Shown here one piece after another: positions 39,157-48,573 of a stretch of 64,000 nt of DNA. The number at the start of each line of letters is the position of its first letter. Positions within the stretch are counted from its first letter, which is position 1. The translations under genes were made by a program, and so were the position numbers. The notes under the pieces are model-generated. The model saw nothing but the letters and a program-made list of their open reading frames with translations. It was not told the origin of the DNA and searched no databases. Source of the stretch: Cnuibacter physcomitrellae (GTDB lineage: Bacteria > Actinomycetota > Actinomycetes > Actinomycetales > Microbacteriaceae); assembly GCF_014640535.1 (NCBI RefSeq), contig NZ_BMHD01000002.1, positions 114,842 to 178,841 on the forward strand, given 5' to 3'.

Positions 39157-41387
39157 TGTCGACTCCGGATGCGTCCACCGCCCTCGACCTGCCCGCGATC
39201 GACGACGGCGTGCTCGCCGCCGTCGGCACGGGGTCCTACTACGACCCCCACTCGGTGCTCGGTCAGCACGAGGTGCACGCGCCGGGGCTCTCCGACCCGG
39301 TCACGGTCATCCGGACGCTCCGGCCGCTGGCCGAGGAGGTGTCGGCCGTGCTGTCGACCGGCGCGCGCGTGCAGCTGACGCACCTGGCGCATGGCATCTG
39401 GCAGGGGTTCACGCTCACCGGCCGCGACGACTACCGGATCGAGGCACGCTACGCCGACGGCGGCGTGTGGACGGCCGACGACCCGTATCGCTTCGCACCG
39501 TCGCTCGGGGAGGTCGACCTCCACCTGTTCGGCGAGGGACGGCACGAGAAGCTGTGGAAGGTCGTGGGCACCCACGTCCGCGCGCTCAGCGGCGTCCGCG
39601 AGGAGGTCGCCGGCACCACCTTCGTCGTCTGGGCGCCGCACGCCCGCGCGGTCCGCGTGATCGGCGACGTGAACGGCTGGGACGGCACGCTCCACGCCAT
39701 GCGCAGCCTCGGCAGCACCGGCCTCTGGGAGCTCTTCATCCCCGACCTCGGCGAGGGCGGGGCCTACAAGTTCCAGATCCTCACCCAGCACGGCGGATGG
39801 GTCGAGCGCGCCGATCCGATGGCCCGCTACACCGAGGTGCCGCCGCTCACGGCGTCGAAGATCGGGCGCGCCCGGCACGAGTGGCAGGACGAGGAGTGGA
39901 TGGCCACGCGCGCGGCCACCGATCCGCACAACTCGCCCATGAGCGTCTACGAGATGCACCTGGGCTCGTGGCGGCCGGGGCTCGACTACCGCACGCTCGC
40001 CGACGAGCTCATCCCCTACCTGACCCAGCTCGGCTACACGCACGTGGAGTTCCTGCCGCTCGCCGAGCACCCGTTCGGCGGGTCGTGGGGCTACCAGGTC
40101 ACCTCGTACTACGCGCCGACCTCCCGGTTCGGCCACCCGGACGACCTGCGGTACCTCATCGACCGGCTCCACCAGGCCGGCATCGGCGTGCTCGTCGACT
40201 GGGTGCCCGCGCACTTCCCGAAGGACGAGTGGGCGCTGGCCCGGTTCGACGGCGAGGCGCTCTACGAGCATCCGGACCCCCGCCGCGGCGAACAGCCCGA
40301 CTGGGGCACGCTGGTGTTCGACTTCGGGAACAGCCAGGTGCGCAACTTCCTCGTGGCGAACGCGCTGTACTGGCTCGAGGAGTTCCACGTCGACGGCCTC
40401 CGGGTCGACGCCGTGGCGAGCATGCTGTACCTCGACTACTCCCGCAAGGAAGGCGAGTGGCTGCCGAACATGTACGGCGGACGCGAGAACCTCGAGGCGA
40501 TCAGCCTGCTACAGGAGGTCAACGCCACGGCCTACAAGCTCCACCCGGGCATCGTCATGATCGCCGAGGAGTCGACGAGCTGGCCGGGGGTCACGCATCC
40601 GACCAACCGGGGCGGTCTCGGGTTCGGCCTGAAGTGGAACATGGGCTGGATGCACGACACGCTCGACTACATCGAGCACGACCCGATGTACCGCCAGTAC
40701 CACCACGGCGAGATCACGTTCTCGTTCCTCTACGCGTTCAGCGAGAACTTCATCCTGCCGATCTCGCACGACGAGGTCGTGCACGGCAAGGGCTCGCTGC
40801 TGTCGAAGATGCCGGGCGACCACTGGCAGAAGCTCGCGAACCTGCGGGCGTACCTCGGCTTCATGTGGGCGCACCCCGGCAAGCAGCTGCTGTTCATGGG
40901 GCAGGAGTTCGGACAGCCGTCGGAGTGGAGCGAGGAGCGCGGGCTCGACTGGTGGATCCTCGACCAGCCGGTGCACCAGGCCCTGCTCGGGCTCGTGGGG
41001 CAGCTGAACCGCGTCTACCGCGAGAACCCGCCGCTGTGGCGGCGCGACAATGAGCCGGGCGGCTTCGAGTGGATCGACGGCGGCTCGTCGAGCCAGAACC
41101 TCGTGTCGTTCCTGCGCTGGGACGACGAGGGCAACCCCGTCGCCGTGCTCATGAACTTCTCGGGCCAGCCGGTGGGACCGTACCGCGTCGCGCTCCCCGT
41201 GGAGGGCGTCTGGGACGAGCTCATCAACACCGACGCCGCGGAGTTCGGCGGCTCGGGCGTCGGCAACTTCGGCTCCGTCGTGGCCGAGCCCGTCCCCTGG
41301 CAGGGTCGCCCCTTCTCCGCCGAGCTCACCCTCCCCCCGCTCGCCGCCCTCTACCTCCGCCCCCGCCCCTCCCCCGCCGCCCCCTAG
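39156..41387 (+). CDS. glgB: 1,4-alpha-glucan branching enzyme
   Basis: A 743-residue GH13_9 enzyme introducing alpha-1,6 branches. Two N-terminal carbohydrate modules (residues about 1-210; [24 protein letters not shown] is the CBM48), then the barrel: [50 protein letters not shown] (nucleophile Asp), [13 protein letters not shown] (Glu) and [16 protein letters not shown] (Asp). A C-terminal beta domain follows. ATG 39156 overlaps the glgE stop by one base, so both synthases are made together. The last 20 residues are Pro/Arg-rich. Confidence 0.97.
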   Translation: MSTPDASTALDLPAIDDGVLAAVGTGSYYDPHSVLGQHEVHAPGLSDPVTVIRTLRPLAEEVSAVLSTGARVQLTHLAHGIWQGFTLTGRDDYRIEARYADGGVWTADDPYRFAPSLGEVDLHLFGEGRHEKLWKVVGTHVRALSGVREEVAGTTFVVWAPHARAVRVIGDVNGWDGTLHAMRSLGSTGLWELFIPDLGEGGAYKFQILTQHGGWVERADPMARYTEVPPLTASKIGRARHEWQDEEWMATRAATDPHNSPMSVYEMHLGSWRPGLDYRTLADELIPYLTQLGYTHVEFLPLAEHPFGGSWGYQVTSYYAPTSRFGHPDDLRYLIDRLHQAGIGVLVDWVPAHFPKDEWALARFDGEALYEHPDPRRGEQPDWGTLVFDFGNSQVRNFLVANALYWLEEFHVDGLRVDAVASMLYLDYSRKEGEWLPNMYGGRENLEAISLLQEVNATAYKLHPGIVMIAEESTSWPGVTHPTNRGGLGFGLKWNMGWMHDTLDYIEHDPMYRQYHHGEITFSFLYAFSENFILPISHDEVVHGKGSLLSKMPGDHWQKLANLRAYLGFMWAHPGKQLLFMGQEFGQPSEWSEERGLDWWILDQPVHQALLGLVGQLNRVYRENPPLWRRDNEPGGFEWIDGGSSSQNLVSFLRWDDEGNPVAVLMNFSGQPVGPYRVALPVEGVWDELINTDAAEFGGSGVGNFGSVVAEPVPWQGRPFSAELTLPPLAALYLRPRPSPAAP

Positions 41388-41436
41388 TAGCCCGTCGCGT
41401 AGCCCGTCGCGCCGGCGCTGCGCCGAACCGGGTCGT

Positions 41437-41519
41437 GAGCCAACTCCGGAGATTCGCGCCCCTGCGCGGCAACTCCGGACTTCTCCCGGCGTGGCGCGCG
41501 AGATCTCCGGAGTTAGCTC
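41437..41519. repeat. 83-bp dispersed palindromic element, copy B
   Basis: Begins GAGCCAACTCCGGA and ends TCCGGAGTTAGCTC (inverted repeats, 13 of 14 matching) with an internal GGCAACTCCGGAC core. It is the same length and layout as copy A at 28692-28774. It lies 50 bp after glgB in the gap with the convergent thioredoxin-like gene. Confidence 0.8.
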
Positions 41520-41570
41520 AGCCCGCGGGGGCGGGGGCGGGGACGCGGCGGCGGCGCGGAGAGAGGAGGC

Positions 41571-41782
41571 GATCACGGTCGCGGGAGGCGGCGGCGTGAC
41601 GGCGCGTCCCGCGGTCGAGGGCGGCGCACACAGGAGTGGCCCACACTCCGCCGCATCTCGCCGCAGGGGCGGCGGCGATCACGCTCGCGGGAGGCGGCGG
41701 CGTGACGGCGCGTCCCGCGCCCGAGGGCGGCGCACGCAGGAGCCGCGCGCACTCCGCCGCGTCTCGCCGCAGGGGCGGCGGC
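41571..41782. repeat. Two-copy 106-bp tandem repeat in the glgB/thioredoxin-like gap
   Basis: Copy 1 (41571-41676) and copy 2 (41677-41782) both read GATCACG-TCGCGGGAGGCGG at the start and CTCGCCGCAGGGGCGGCG at the end, with scattered substitutions between. Together with copy B of the 83-bp element and a GC-rich spacer they fill the 406-bp gap 41388-41793. No gene was seen there, although open frames run through because of the GC content. Confidence 0.8.
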
Positions 41783-41793
41783 GAGAAGAAGGG

Positions 41794-42747
41794 CTAGAAC
41801 AGGAGCCCGGCCAGACGGGTGCGGGCCTTGGCGACGCGGGGGTCGTCGGTGCCCACGACCTCGAAGAGGTCGAGGAGGCGCGCACGGATGCGGTCCTTGC
41901 CGGCCTGGTCCTGCTTCGGGAAGAGGTCGAGGAGCCGTCCGAAGGCGTCGTCGATGTGACCGCCCGACACGTCGAGGTCGGCGACGAGGAGCTGCGCGTC
42001 GAGGTCATCGGGGTGCGCGGCGGCGTCGGAGCGCACGTCGTCGAGGGACACCCCGTCGAGGCGCTTGAGGAGCTGCACCTGCGCGAGCCCGGCCACGGCG
42101 AGGGAGTCGCGGGGGTTCTGCGCGATCGCGGTCTGGTACTCGGCGATGGCGGTGTCGTAGTCGCCGGTGGAGATCGCCTCGTACGCCTCCGCGTGGTGGG
42201 GCGGCAGCGGCTCCTCGACCGGCTCGGCAGCGTCGCCCTCGGCGGGCCCACCCTCCACGGGCACGGTGCCCGTGACGCCGTTCTGCTGCGCGAGCTGGAG
42301 CACCTGCTCGATCACGTCGCGGATCTGGTCCTCCGGGTACACGCCCGCGAAGAGCCCGACGGGGCGACCGCCGATGATCGCGGCGACCGTCGGGATCGAC
42401 TGAGCCTGGAAGGCCTGCGCGATCTGCGGGCTGGCCTCCACGTCGACCCGCGCGAGGACCAGGCGCCCGCCGTAGGAGGCGACGACGCGGTCGAGCACGG
42501 CGGAGAGCTCCTGGCTGGGCTCGGCCCAGGGCGCGGCGAGGTCGACGAGGACCGGCACCGTGTTCGACAGCTCGACGATCTGCGGGAAGTTCGCGTCGGA
42601 CGCGCTCACGATGAGCGAGGACGCTCCGCCGGCGCCCTCACCGGCGGGCCCGCCGGCCGTGGGAGCCGGAGCCTGTGCCCGCGACACCAGACTCGACAGG
42701 TCGACGGCGCCGCGGAGGTTGCCGGGCAACGGGGGCGTCATGCTCAT
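41794..42747 (-). CDS. Redox-inactive thioredoxin-like protein with TPR tail (YbbN/CnoX-like)
   Basis: A 317-residue protein. Residues 1-45 are Ala/Pro/Gly-rich. Residues about 45-155 form a thioredoxin fold: VPVLVDLAAPWAEPSQEL replaces the usual WCxxC by WAEPS, so both active-site cysteines are missing, while the cis-Pro loop SIPTV and GVYPEDQI remain. Residues about 185-317 are helical repeats typical of YbbN-type TPRs (HAEAYEAISTGDYDTAIAEYQTAIAQNPRD). This layout matches the chaperone-like CnoX/YbbN family. ATG 42747 overlaps the upstream membrane protein's stop (ATGA) and has AAGGAG 6-9 nt before it. Confidence 0.9.
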   Translation of the reverse strand: MSMTPPLPGNLRGAVDLSSLVSRAQAPAPTAGGPAGEGAGGASSLIVSASDANFPQIVELSNTVPVLVDLAAPWAEPSQELSAVLDRVVASYGGRLVLARVDVEASPQIAQAFQAQSIPTVAAIIGGRPVGLFAGVYPEDQIRDVIEQVLQLAQQNGVTGTVPVEGGPAEGDAAEPVEEPLPPHHAEAYEAISTGDYDTAIAEYQTAIAQNPRDSLAVAGLAQVQLLKRLDGVSLDDVRSDAAAHPDDLDAQLLVADLDVSGGHIDDAFGRLLDLFPKQDQAGKDRIRARLLDLFEVVGTDDPRVAKARTRLAGLLF

Positions 42748-44537
42748 GGGAGCTCCTTCGCGGAGAGAAGGCCCTGGGTGAACCCGAGCAGCTGAGCCTT
42801 GGCGTCGGGCGTCCCCTGGGGCGGGACGTAGAACAGCAGCTGGTAGTCGTAGGTGGCCTCGGTGCCCTTGCCGGTCTCGGTCACGTTCGAGAGCGCCTTC
42901 ACCGCGCCTTCGGGCTTGATCGTGGCGCCCGCCTGGACGGGCTTGACCGTGGTGGTCTCGCCGATGTCGACCGCGACCAGCGCGCCGGAGTCGCTCGTGG
43001 CCAGGGCGATGCTCTCCCCCTGGGCCGCGACGGAGGCGAACTCGATCGCGGCCGTGGCGGAGAGCCCGGACTTGGTCGTGTTCTTGTAGTCCGCGCCGAC
43101 CTGCGAACGCAACGTGTCGCCGGTCGGGTCGATCATCGACGCGTACTGGCTCGAGTCGCCGTTCAGCAGGATGTCGGAGTACGCCGTCTTGATCTGGTCG
43201 GGTGTCATCGCCAGGAGCTTCGACTCTGGGCCGAGCCGTGTGGTGCCCACGGTCGCCGCTGCGACCTCGGGCAGCGTCGTGTTCGGCTCGAGCGCGATCT
43301 CGTAGTAGACCTTGTAGTCGGCCCGCGGAGTGTCCTGGGTCAGGAAGAGCGCGACCGGCGGGACCGACGGGTCGTCTCCCCCGACGATCGCGAACGCGGT
43401 GCGCGGCCAGGAGTCGGTCGCCTGGGGCAGCAGGACCTGGACGGGGTTCGCGGGGATGGGCTGCGGTGCGGCGTACTCGGGGAAGCCGGCGCGGATCGCG
43501 TAGGTCGCCGCGCGGAGATCGAGCGCGGGGCCCTCGAAGCGCGAGGTGAGCAGGTCGCGGTTGGCCGAGGCGTCCGCCTCCGCGGCGACCGAGGACACGT
43601 CGGCCAGGATGGCCGCGAACTGGTCGCTCGTCACCACGGGCTCGGGGGTGTCGTCGTCCGGCACGGCGGTCGGCGCGGGCGTGGCGTCGATCGTCTCCAC
43701 CGGGGTCGGAGCGGCCGCCTCGGGCTGGGGCCAGTAGTCGGGCGAGCATCCGCTCAGCACGAGGGCGGAGGCCAGCGCGATCGGGACGCCGACCGCCATG
43801 GGCGCCTTGAGCGAGCGCCGGCGTCGGGCGACGCTCGACTCGATCGCGTTGGTCCGCGACGAGGAGAAGCGCTTGCCCTTGGGCAGCGCCGGCGGCTTCC
43901 GCCGTGGCCCGTGCGAGCGGCGCATGTGGATGAGGCCGAGGATGAGCAGGACGATCCCGGCCAGGAGGAACACCAGTCCGGCGACCAGTGTCGGCCCGAC
44001 CCACGGCGTCGCGTTGGAGACCGGCCACGAGATGGTGACCTCGGCAGGAGCCGGGTCGGTGCCGTTGGAGGCGAGGATCACGGAGTACCCCTCCGGCAGG
44101 TTGAGGGTGCGGTAGAGCGTCCCCTGCGAGGTGAAGCGCTCGAGCCAGAGATCGCTCGCGGCCGGGTCGGCGGATCCGCTCGCGACGTTCTCGGCACCGT
44201 CGGGGTCGGCGGCGACCGACTCGACGACGAGACCTCGACCGTCGGCGCCCGCGCCGATGCGGTCGTAGGCGGAGCCCTGCAGCCACGCCTCGACGTCTGC
44301 GGTGCGGCCGTAGGCGGCGAAGACCTGCCCGCCGTTCCCGCTGCTCACGGTGAGCGTCTGAGCGCCGTCGTGGGAGCGCAGGGCCTCCGAGTCGATGACG
44401 GCGTAGTTCACACCGTCATCGGTCTGCACGGTCGACTCGACGGTCGACGGAGGCAGGAACACCGTGCGCTGAGCGACGCCGTATCCGATCAGCGCCGTGG
44501 CGATGATGAAGGCGAGGATGGCCAGAATGAAACGCAC
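42744..44537 (-). CDS. Three-TM membrane protein with internal lipobox-like motif, unknown function
   Basis: A 597-residue protein. TM1 at 4-22; an extracytoplasmic region 30-175; TM2 at 179-205 (WVGPTLVAGLVFLLAGIVL); a basic cytoplasmic loop 206-245 (RRSHGPRRKPP); TM3 at 245-263 ending LVLSGC (Cys264), which looks exactly like a lipoprotein signal sequence placed internally. The last 330 residues form a secreted-lipoprotein-like domain (ADYKVYYEIALEPNTTLPEV) with no recognised enzyme motif. GTG 44537 has GGAG 8 nt upstream. The stop overlaps the thioredoxin/TPR gene. It reads as a fusion of a membrane protein with a lipoprotein. Confidence 0.75.
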   Translation of the reverse strand: MRFILAILAFIIATALIGYGVAQRTVFLPPSTVESTVQTDDGVNYAVIDSEALRSHDGAQTLTVSSGNGGQVFAAYGRTADVEAWLQGSAYDRIGAGADGRGLVVESVAADPDGAENVASGSADPAASDLWLERFTSQGTLYRTLNLPEGYSVILASNGTDPAPAEVTISWPVSNATPWVGPTLVAGLVFLLAGIVLLILGLIHMRRSHGPRRKPPALPKGKRFSSSRTNAIESSVARRRRSLKAPMAVGVPIALASALVLSGCSPDYWPQPEAAAPTPVETIDATPAPTAVPDDDTPEPVVTSDQFAAILADVSSVAAEADASANRDLLTSRFEGPALDLRAATYAIRAGFPEYAAPQPIPANPVQVLLPQATDSWPRTAFAIVGGDDPSVPPVALFLTQDTPRADYKVYYEIALEPNTTLPEVAAATVGTTRLGPESKLLAMTPDQIKTAYSDILLNGDSSQYASMIDPTGDTLRSQVGADYKNTTKSGLSATAAIEFASVAAQGESIALATSDSGALVAVDIGETTTVKPVQAGATIKPEGAVKALSNVTETGKGTEATYDYQLLFYVPPQGTPDAKAQLLGFTQGLLSAKELP

Positions 44538-44652
44538 GTATCAGCTCCCGAACGAGGACAATCCACGATAGCCGACGCCGGGGGCCTCCCCGCACAGGAT
44601 GCACCCAGGATTCATGCAGGTCGATGCACCGTGGCGGGCCGCGCGTCCCCCC

Positions 44653-44658
44653 TAGGAT
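44653..44658 (+). promoter_or_regulatory. Candidate -10 (TAGGAT) for the AI-2E-family gene
   Basis: TAGGAT lies 38 bp before the GTG start, giving a short leader with GGGAG as ribosome site. There is no convincing -35. Confidence 0.35.
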
Positions 44659-44696
44659 TGAGCGACACTCGATGCATCGATCCGGCGGGAGCAACC

Positions 44697-45782
44697 GTGA
44701 AGATCCAGAACGCGTTCACGCTGGGCCTGGTCGCCACGCTGGGCGTGGGTGTCGGGCTGCTGATCATCGGGGCGGTCGCGTCGCTCGCGACCATCCTGAC
44801 CTACGTCGGCGTCGCGCTCTTCATCGCCCTCGGCCTCGACCCGATCATCACCTGGCTGGAGCGCAAGAGGTGGCCCCGCTGGCTCGCGCTCGTGACGGTG
44901 CTCATCGTGGTGCTGGGGATCGTGACCGGGCTGGTCTTCGCCGTGGTGCCGATCATCGTCGAGCAGACATCGCAGCTGATCACCACGGTGCCCGAGGTCG
45001 TCAACCGCGTGCTCGACGAGCGCTGGCGCGAGAGCCTGACCCAGCAGCTCGGCGGATTCATCGACATCAACGAGGTCTACAACGCCGTCGTCAGCTACTT
45101 CCAGGACACGAGCAACATCACGGCGCTCGCGGGCGGCGCGCTCCAGGTGGGCATCGGCATCGCCAGCGGGGCCTTCGGCGTCGTCATCGTCCTCATCCTC
45201 ACGCTGTACTTCACCGCCTCGCTCAACAGCATGAAGCGCGCCGCGTACCGGCTCGTCCCGGCGAGCCGGAGAGAGCGCTTCGCCGACCTCGCGGAGCAGA
45301 TCACGCACTCGGTGGGCCGGTTCGTCGTCGGTCAGATCAGCCTCGGCCTCATCAACGGCATCCTGAGCTTCATCTTCCTGAGCATCATCGGTGCGCCGTT
45401 CCCCGCGGTGCTCGCCTTCCTCGCGGGCATGCTGTCGGTCATCCCGCTGGTGGGCACCATCTCGGGATCGGTCATCATCGTGCTGGTCTGCCTCATCCCC
45501 GGACTGTCCACCGGGAACGGGCTGATCCCCGGCCTCAGCACCCCGATCCTCGCCCTGGTCGCCGGCATCTACTACATCGTGTACATGCAGGTCGAGGCGT
45601 ACGTGCTCAGCCCGCGCATCATGAACCGCGCGGTCTCGGTGCCGGGCGCCCTCGTCGTCATCGCGGCCCTCGCCGGCGGAACCCTCCTCGGCGTGCTCGG
45701 CGCCCTGGTGGCCATCCCGATCGCGGCCTCGATCCTGCTCATCATCAAGCAGGTCGTCATCCCCCTCCAGAACGAGCGCTGA
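44697..45782 (+). CDS. AI-2E family (TqsA/YdiK-like) membrane transporter
   Basis: A 361-residue membrane protein with about eight hydrophobic helices in the AI-2E exporter arrangement: paired N-terminal helices, LGLDPIITWLERKRWPRWLALV, an amphipathic domain (SQLITTVPEVVNRVLDERWRE), VGRFVVGQISLGLINGILSFI, PFPAVLAFLAGMLSVIPLVGTISG (the family signature region) and VYMQVEAYVLSPRIMNRAVSVPGALVV. Members export small molecules or Na+ by proton coupling; the substrate here is unknown. GTG 44697 has GGGAG 5-8 nt upstream. Confidence 0.92.
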   Translation: MKIQNAFTLGLVATLGVGVGLLIIGAVASLATILTYVGVALFIALGLDPIITWLERKRWPRWLALVTVLIVVLGIVTGLVFAVVPIIVEQTSQLITTVPEVVNRVLDERWRESLTQQLGGFIDINEVYNAVVSYFQDTSNITALAGGALQVGIGIASGAFGVVIVLILTLYFTASLNSMKRAAYRLVPASRRERFADLAEQITHSVGRFVVGQISLGLINGILSFIFLSIIGAPFPAVLAFLAGMLSVIPLVGTISGSVIIVLVCLIPGLSTGNGLIPGLSTPILALVAGIYYIVYMQVEAYVLSPRIMNRAVSVPGALVVIAALAGGTLLGVLGALVAIPIAASILLIIKQVVIPLQNER

Positions 45783-45795
45783 CAGGACGGGCACT

Positions 45796-45828
45796 TGCCC
45801 GAACGAGCGCGGGTCGCTCAGTCGGGCA
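45796..45828. terminator. Bidirectional hairpin between the AI-2E and hydrolase genes
   Basis: TGCCCGA and TCGGGCA are 7-bp arms enclosing a second stem (GAGCG/CGCTC). It covers the short gap between convergent genes and the hydrolase stop codon. Confidence 0.5.
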
Positions 45829-46546
45829 GGTGGTAGACCGTCGGCAGCGGAAGCGGCACGGCGGGGTTCACCCGGGCGACGATCTCGTCGAGCACGCGCC
45901 GCGTCTGGTTCTCCCCCACCCAGAGGTGCTTCCCACCCTCCACCTCGACGAGCTCGATGTCGGAGACGCCGGAGAACCGCTCGCGCGCCTCGGGCGGGCG
46001 CAGGTAGTCGTCGAGCTCCGGGATGAGCGCCACCAGGCGCTTCCCGTTGCCGTCCCACGCCGCGACCTCCGCGGCCGACGTGCGGTGGAGCGGGGGCGAG
46101 AGCAGGATGGCGCCGTCGATCTCGTGTCGGGCACCGTACTTCAAGGCCAGCTCGGTGCCGAACGACCAGCCGACGAGCCACGGATGCGGGAGGCCGCGCT
46201 CACGGACGAAGGCCATCGCGGCGTCGAGGTCGTGTCGCTCGCCCTCCCCGTGGTCGAACGAGCCCTCGCTGGTCCCTCGGGGCGACGAGGTGCCCCGGGT
46301 GTTGAACCGGAGGACGGCGAGGTCGGCGAGGGCAGGAAGCCGGGCGGCCGCCTTCCGCAGGATGTGGGAGTCCATGAACCCGCCGCCCGTGGGCAGCGGG
46401 TGGAGGGTGACGAGAGTCGCCACGGGCGGGCGGCCGTCCGGGACCGCGAGCTCACCCACGAGCGTGAGCCCGTCGGCGGTGTGCAGCTCGACGTCCTCCC
46501 GCACGGCGGGGAGCAGCGTGGTGCTGCGGATCTCGATGTCGGCCAC
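45818..46546 (-). CDS. Alpha/beta-hydrolase, serine type
   Basis: A 242-residue hydrolase: HTADGLTLVGELAVPDG, LVTLHPLPTGGGFMDS with the oxyanion loop, FNTRGTSSPRG, the nucleophile elbow VGWSFGTE (GWSFG), and GKHLWVG supplying the catalytic His (Asp in SPPLHR...ELDDYL region). Similar to the KANL3/Tex30-like or dienelactone-hydrolase-type small hydrolases. The substrate is unknown. GTG 46546 has GGAG 6 nt upstream and overlaps the stop of the zinc-motif gene by a few bases, so they are co-transcribed. Confidence 0.85.
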   Translation of the reverse strand: MADIEIRSTTLLPAVREDVELHTADGLTLVGELAVPDGRPPVATLVTLHPLPTGGGFMDSHILRKAAARLPALADLAVLRFNTRGTSSPRGTSEGSFDHGEGERHDLDAAMAFVRERGLPHPWLVGWSFGTELALKYGARHEIDGAILLSPPLHRTSAAEVAAWDGNGKRLVALIPELDDYLRPPEARERFSGVSDIELVEVEGGKHLWVGENQTRRVLDEIVARVNPAVPLPLPTVYHLPD

Positions 46547-46547
46547 G

Positions 46548-46838
46548 TCAGACTCCGATCTTCCAGCAGTGGGCGTGCCAGTGGCGTCGTCCTGCGAGGT
46601 CGCTGGCGTCGCCGAGCACCCCGTCGGCCCGCCACGCGACGAGGTGCGCGGTGCCGGGCTCGACGGCCCTGCCGCATCCGGGACAGACGTACTCCTTGAC
46701 GGCGGACGCACCCGAGACGGGTTGGACGTTCCACTCCACCCCGCGCCGGACCTCCACACGGCGCCATCCCGCGACGAGCCGCTCCAGCCGCTCGTCCGGA
46801 TCGTCGCCGGTCGGGCGAGGACGGTGGCGGCGGGGCAT
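46548..46838 (-). CDS. Small zinc-motif protein (actinobacterial)
   Basis: A 96-residue basic protein. The C-terminal half contains EYVCPGCGRAVEPGTAHLV and HWHAHCWKIGV, a CxxC plus HxHxxC set that looks like a treble-clef zinc ribbon. The N-terminal third is Arg-rich (PRRHRPRPTGDDPDER) and may be disordered. Related proteins in actinobacteria are annotated as hypothetical or, without evidence, as ATP/GTP-binding proteins. ATG 46838 fits. It overlaps the following hydrolase gene. Confidence 0.75.
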   Translation of the reverse strand: MPRRHRPRPTGDDPDERLERLVAGWRRVEVRRGVEWNVQPVSGASAVKEYVCPGCGRAVEPGTAHLVAWRADGVLGDASDLAGRRHWHAHCWKIGV

Positions 46839-46895
46839 GACCTCAGTCTACGAAGTCGGCGCCGGGTGCGGGCCGAGCGGCCCAGCCGGCCGCCG

Positions 46896-48524
46896 TCACT
46901 CGTCGTCGTCGCCGACAGCCTGGTAGAGGCGTGCCTCCTCCTGGTCGAGCATCGTCTGCGCCCGCGCGAGCACGCGAGAGGGGTAGTCGCCCCGTGAGCG
47001 GGCGTCGAGCAGTGCGCCGCGCTCGGCCTTCAGGACCTCGAGACGCAGCTCCCGGTACTGGCGATGCGGCGTGCTCGCGTCCTCGTCGCTCTCGCGGGCG
47101 TTCTCCCACACCGACTCGCTCCGCAGCTGCGCGTCGGTGCGGACGCGGTCGATGACGGTCGGGTCGACGGACTCGCCGCTCGGCAGCTGCACGCTCTCGG
47201 CCCGGAGCGTCTCCTCCCCGGCCTCGCGCAGCTCGTCGACGAGGGTGGCGAACGACTCCTCGTCGGCCGCCTTGTCGACACCCCGCACCCCAGACAGCCG
47301 GATGACGGCGGGGAGCGTCATCCCCTGACCCAGCAGGGTCACCACGGCCACGGTGAACGCGATGAGGATCAGCTGCGCCCGGAACGGGGTGTTCTCCGGA
47401 AGGCTCTGCGCCGCCGCCACCGTGACCACTCCGCGCATGCCCGCCCAGGTGAGGACGAGACTCCCCCGCATCCCCACCGGACCCTCGTGCGGCGGCCCGG
47501 CGGCGCGCCGACGACCGGCCCACCAGCGCTGGACGAACAACAGCGGGGCCACGAAGCCGAAGCGGATCCCGAGCAGGGCGAGCGCCGCCAGCACCCCGAA
47601 GAGGATGGCGCCCGTCGCGTCGAGCGACGCCGCGCCGTGGTCGCGCACGACGGCCGTCGTCACGATCTCCTTCAGGGCCAGGCCCATCAACAGGAAGACG
47701 CCGTTCTCGAGCAGGAAGTTGATGGTGCGCCAGTTGAGGCGCTCGCTGAGCCGCGTGACCGCGGTGAACCGTCTCGCGCCGTGATGGCCCGTGTAGAGCC
47801 CGGCGACGACGACGGCGAGCACCCCGGAGGCGTTGAGCACCTCGGTCGGCAGGTACGCCACGAACGGGATCGTGAACGACAGCGCCGTGTTGAGGACGCT
47901 GTCGCGGAGGCGGGAACGCACGAAGACGGCGAGGAACCCCACCACGAGTCCGATCGCCACGGCAATGCCCGCGGAGGTGAAGAAGTCGACGACCACTCCC
48001 CCGAAGGCGACGCCGCCGCTGATCGCGACCGTGGCCGAACGCAGGAGCACCAGGGCGGACGCGTCGTTGACGAGGCTCTCGCCCTCGAGCGTGGCGATGA
48101 GGCGGGGAGGCAGCCCGAGCCGCTTGCCGATCGAGGTGGCGGCCACCGCATCCGTGGGGCTGATCACCGCGCCGAGCGCGATCGCCGCGGGGAACCCGAT
48201 CTCCGGGACGATCGCCCAGAGCCCGAGTCCGATGATGAACGCGCTCGCGAAGACGAGCACCACCGACAGGACGGTGATCGAGCCGATGTTCTTCCTGAAG
48301 TCGACCAGCGGGACGTTGATGGCCGAGGAGTAGAGCAGCGGCGGGAGGACGACCGCCAGCACCCACTCCGACGGGATGGTGATCGGCGGGACCCCGGGGA
48401 TGAGGGAGACGCCGAGACCCACGATGACCACGACGAGCGGCGTGGCCAGCCGGAGCTTCGGCGCCAGCGCGGCGAGGGCGACGATGACGATCAGCCCGAT
48501 CACTGCGATGATCTCCGGCCGCAT
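46896..48524 (-). CDS. Na+/H+ antiporter, CPA1 family
   Basis: A 542-residue antiporter. Twelve or so helices with the CPA1 core: LPPLLYSSAINVPLVDFRKN, ALGAVISPTDAVAATSIGKRLGLP (ion-binding Asp in SPTDAVA) and LEGESLVNDASALVLLRSA (ND of the GESLLNDA motif). A C-terminal cytoplasmic tail of about 130 residues is acidic and helical (RESDEDASTPHRQYRELRLEVLKAERG) and may be regulatory. It expels Na+ or K+ in exchange for protons. ATG 48524 gives the expected first helix. Confidence 0.93.
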   Translation of the reverse strand: MRPEIIAVIGLIVIVALAALAPKLRLATPLVVVIVGLGVSLIPGVPPITIPSEWVLAVVLPPLLYSSAINVPLVDFRKNIGSITVLSVVLVFASAFIIGLGLWAIVPEIGFPAAIALGAVISPTDAVAATSIGKRLGLPPRLIATLEGESLVNDASALVLLRSATVAISGGVAFGGVVVDFFTSAGIAVAIGLVVGFLAVFVRSRLRDSVLNTALSFTIPFVAYLPTEVLNASGVLAVVVAGLYTGHHGARRFTAVTRLSERLNWRTINFLLENGVFLLMGLALKEIVTTAVVRDHGAASLDATGAILFGVLAALALLGIRFGFVAPLLFVQRWWAGRRRAAGPPHEGPVGMRGSLVLTWAGMRGVVTVAAAQSLPENTPFRAQLILIAFTVAVVTLLGQGMTLPAVIRLSGVRGVDKAADEESFATLVDELREAGEETLRAESVQLPSGESVDPTVIDRVRTDAQLRSESVWENARESDEDASTPHRQYRELRLEVLKAERGALLDARSRGDYPSRVLARAQTMLDQEEARLYQAVGDDDE

Positions 48525-48573
48525 GCCGCCACTCTAGCGAAGGGATGCGGTCGTCAGGCGACCCGGGCCGTCG

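Noticed and set aside
42675..44696. N-terminal extension of the AI-2E gene (over 670 extra residues)
   Set aside because: The extra part is antisense to the three-TM protein gene and lacks any fold. A GTG with GGGAG at 44697 gives the normal AI-2E start.
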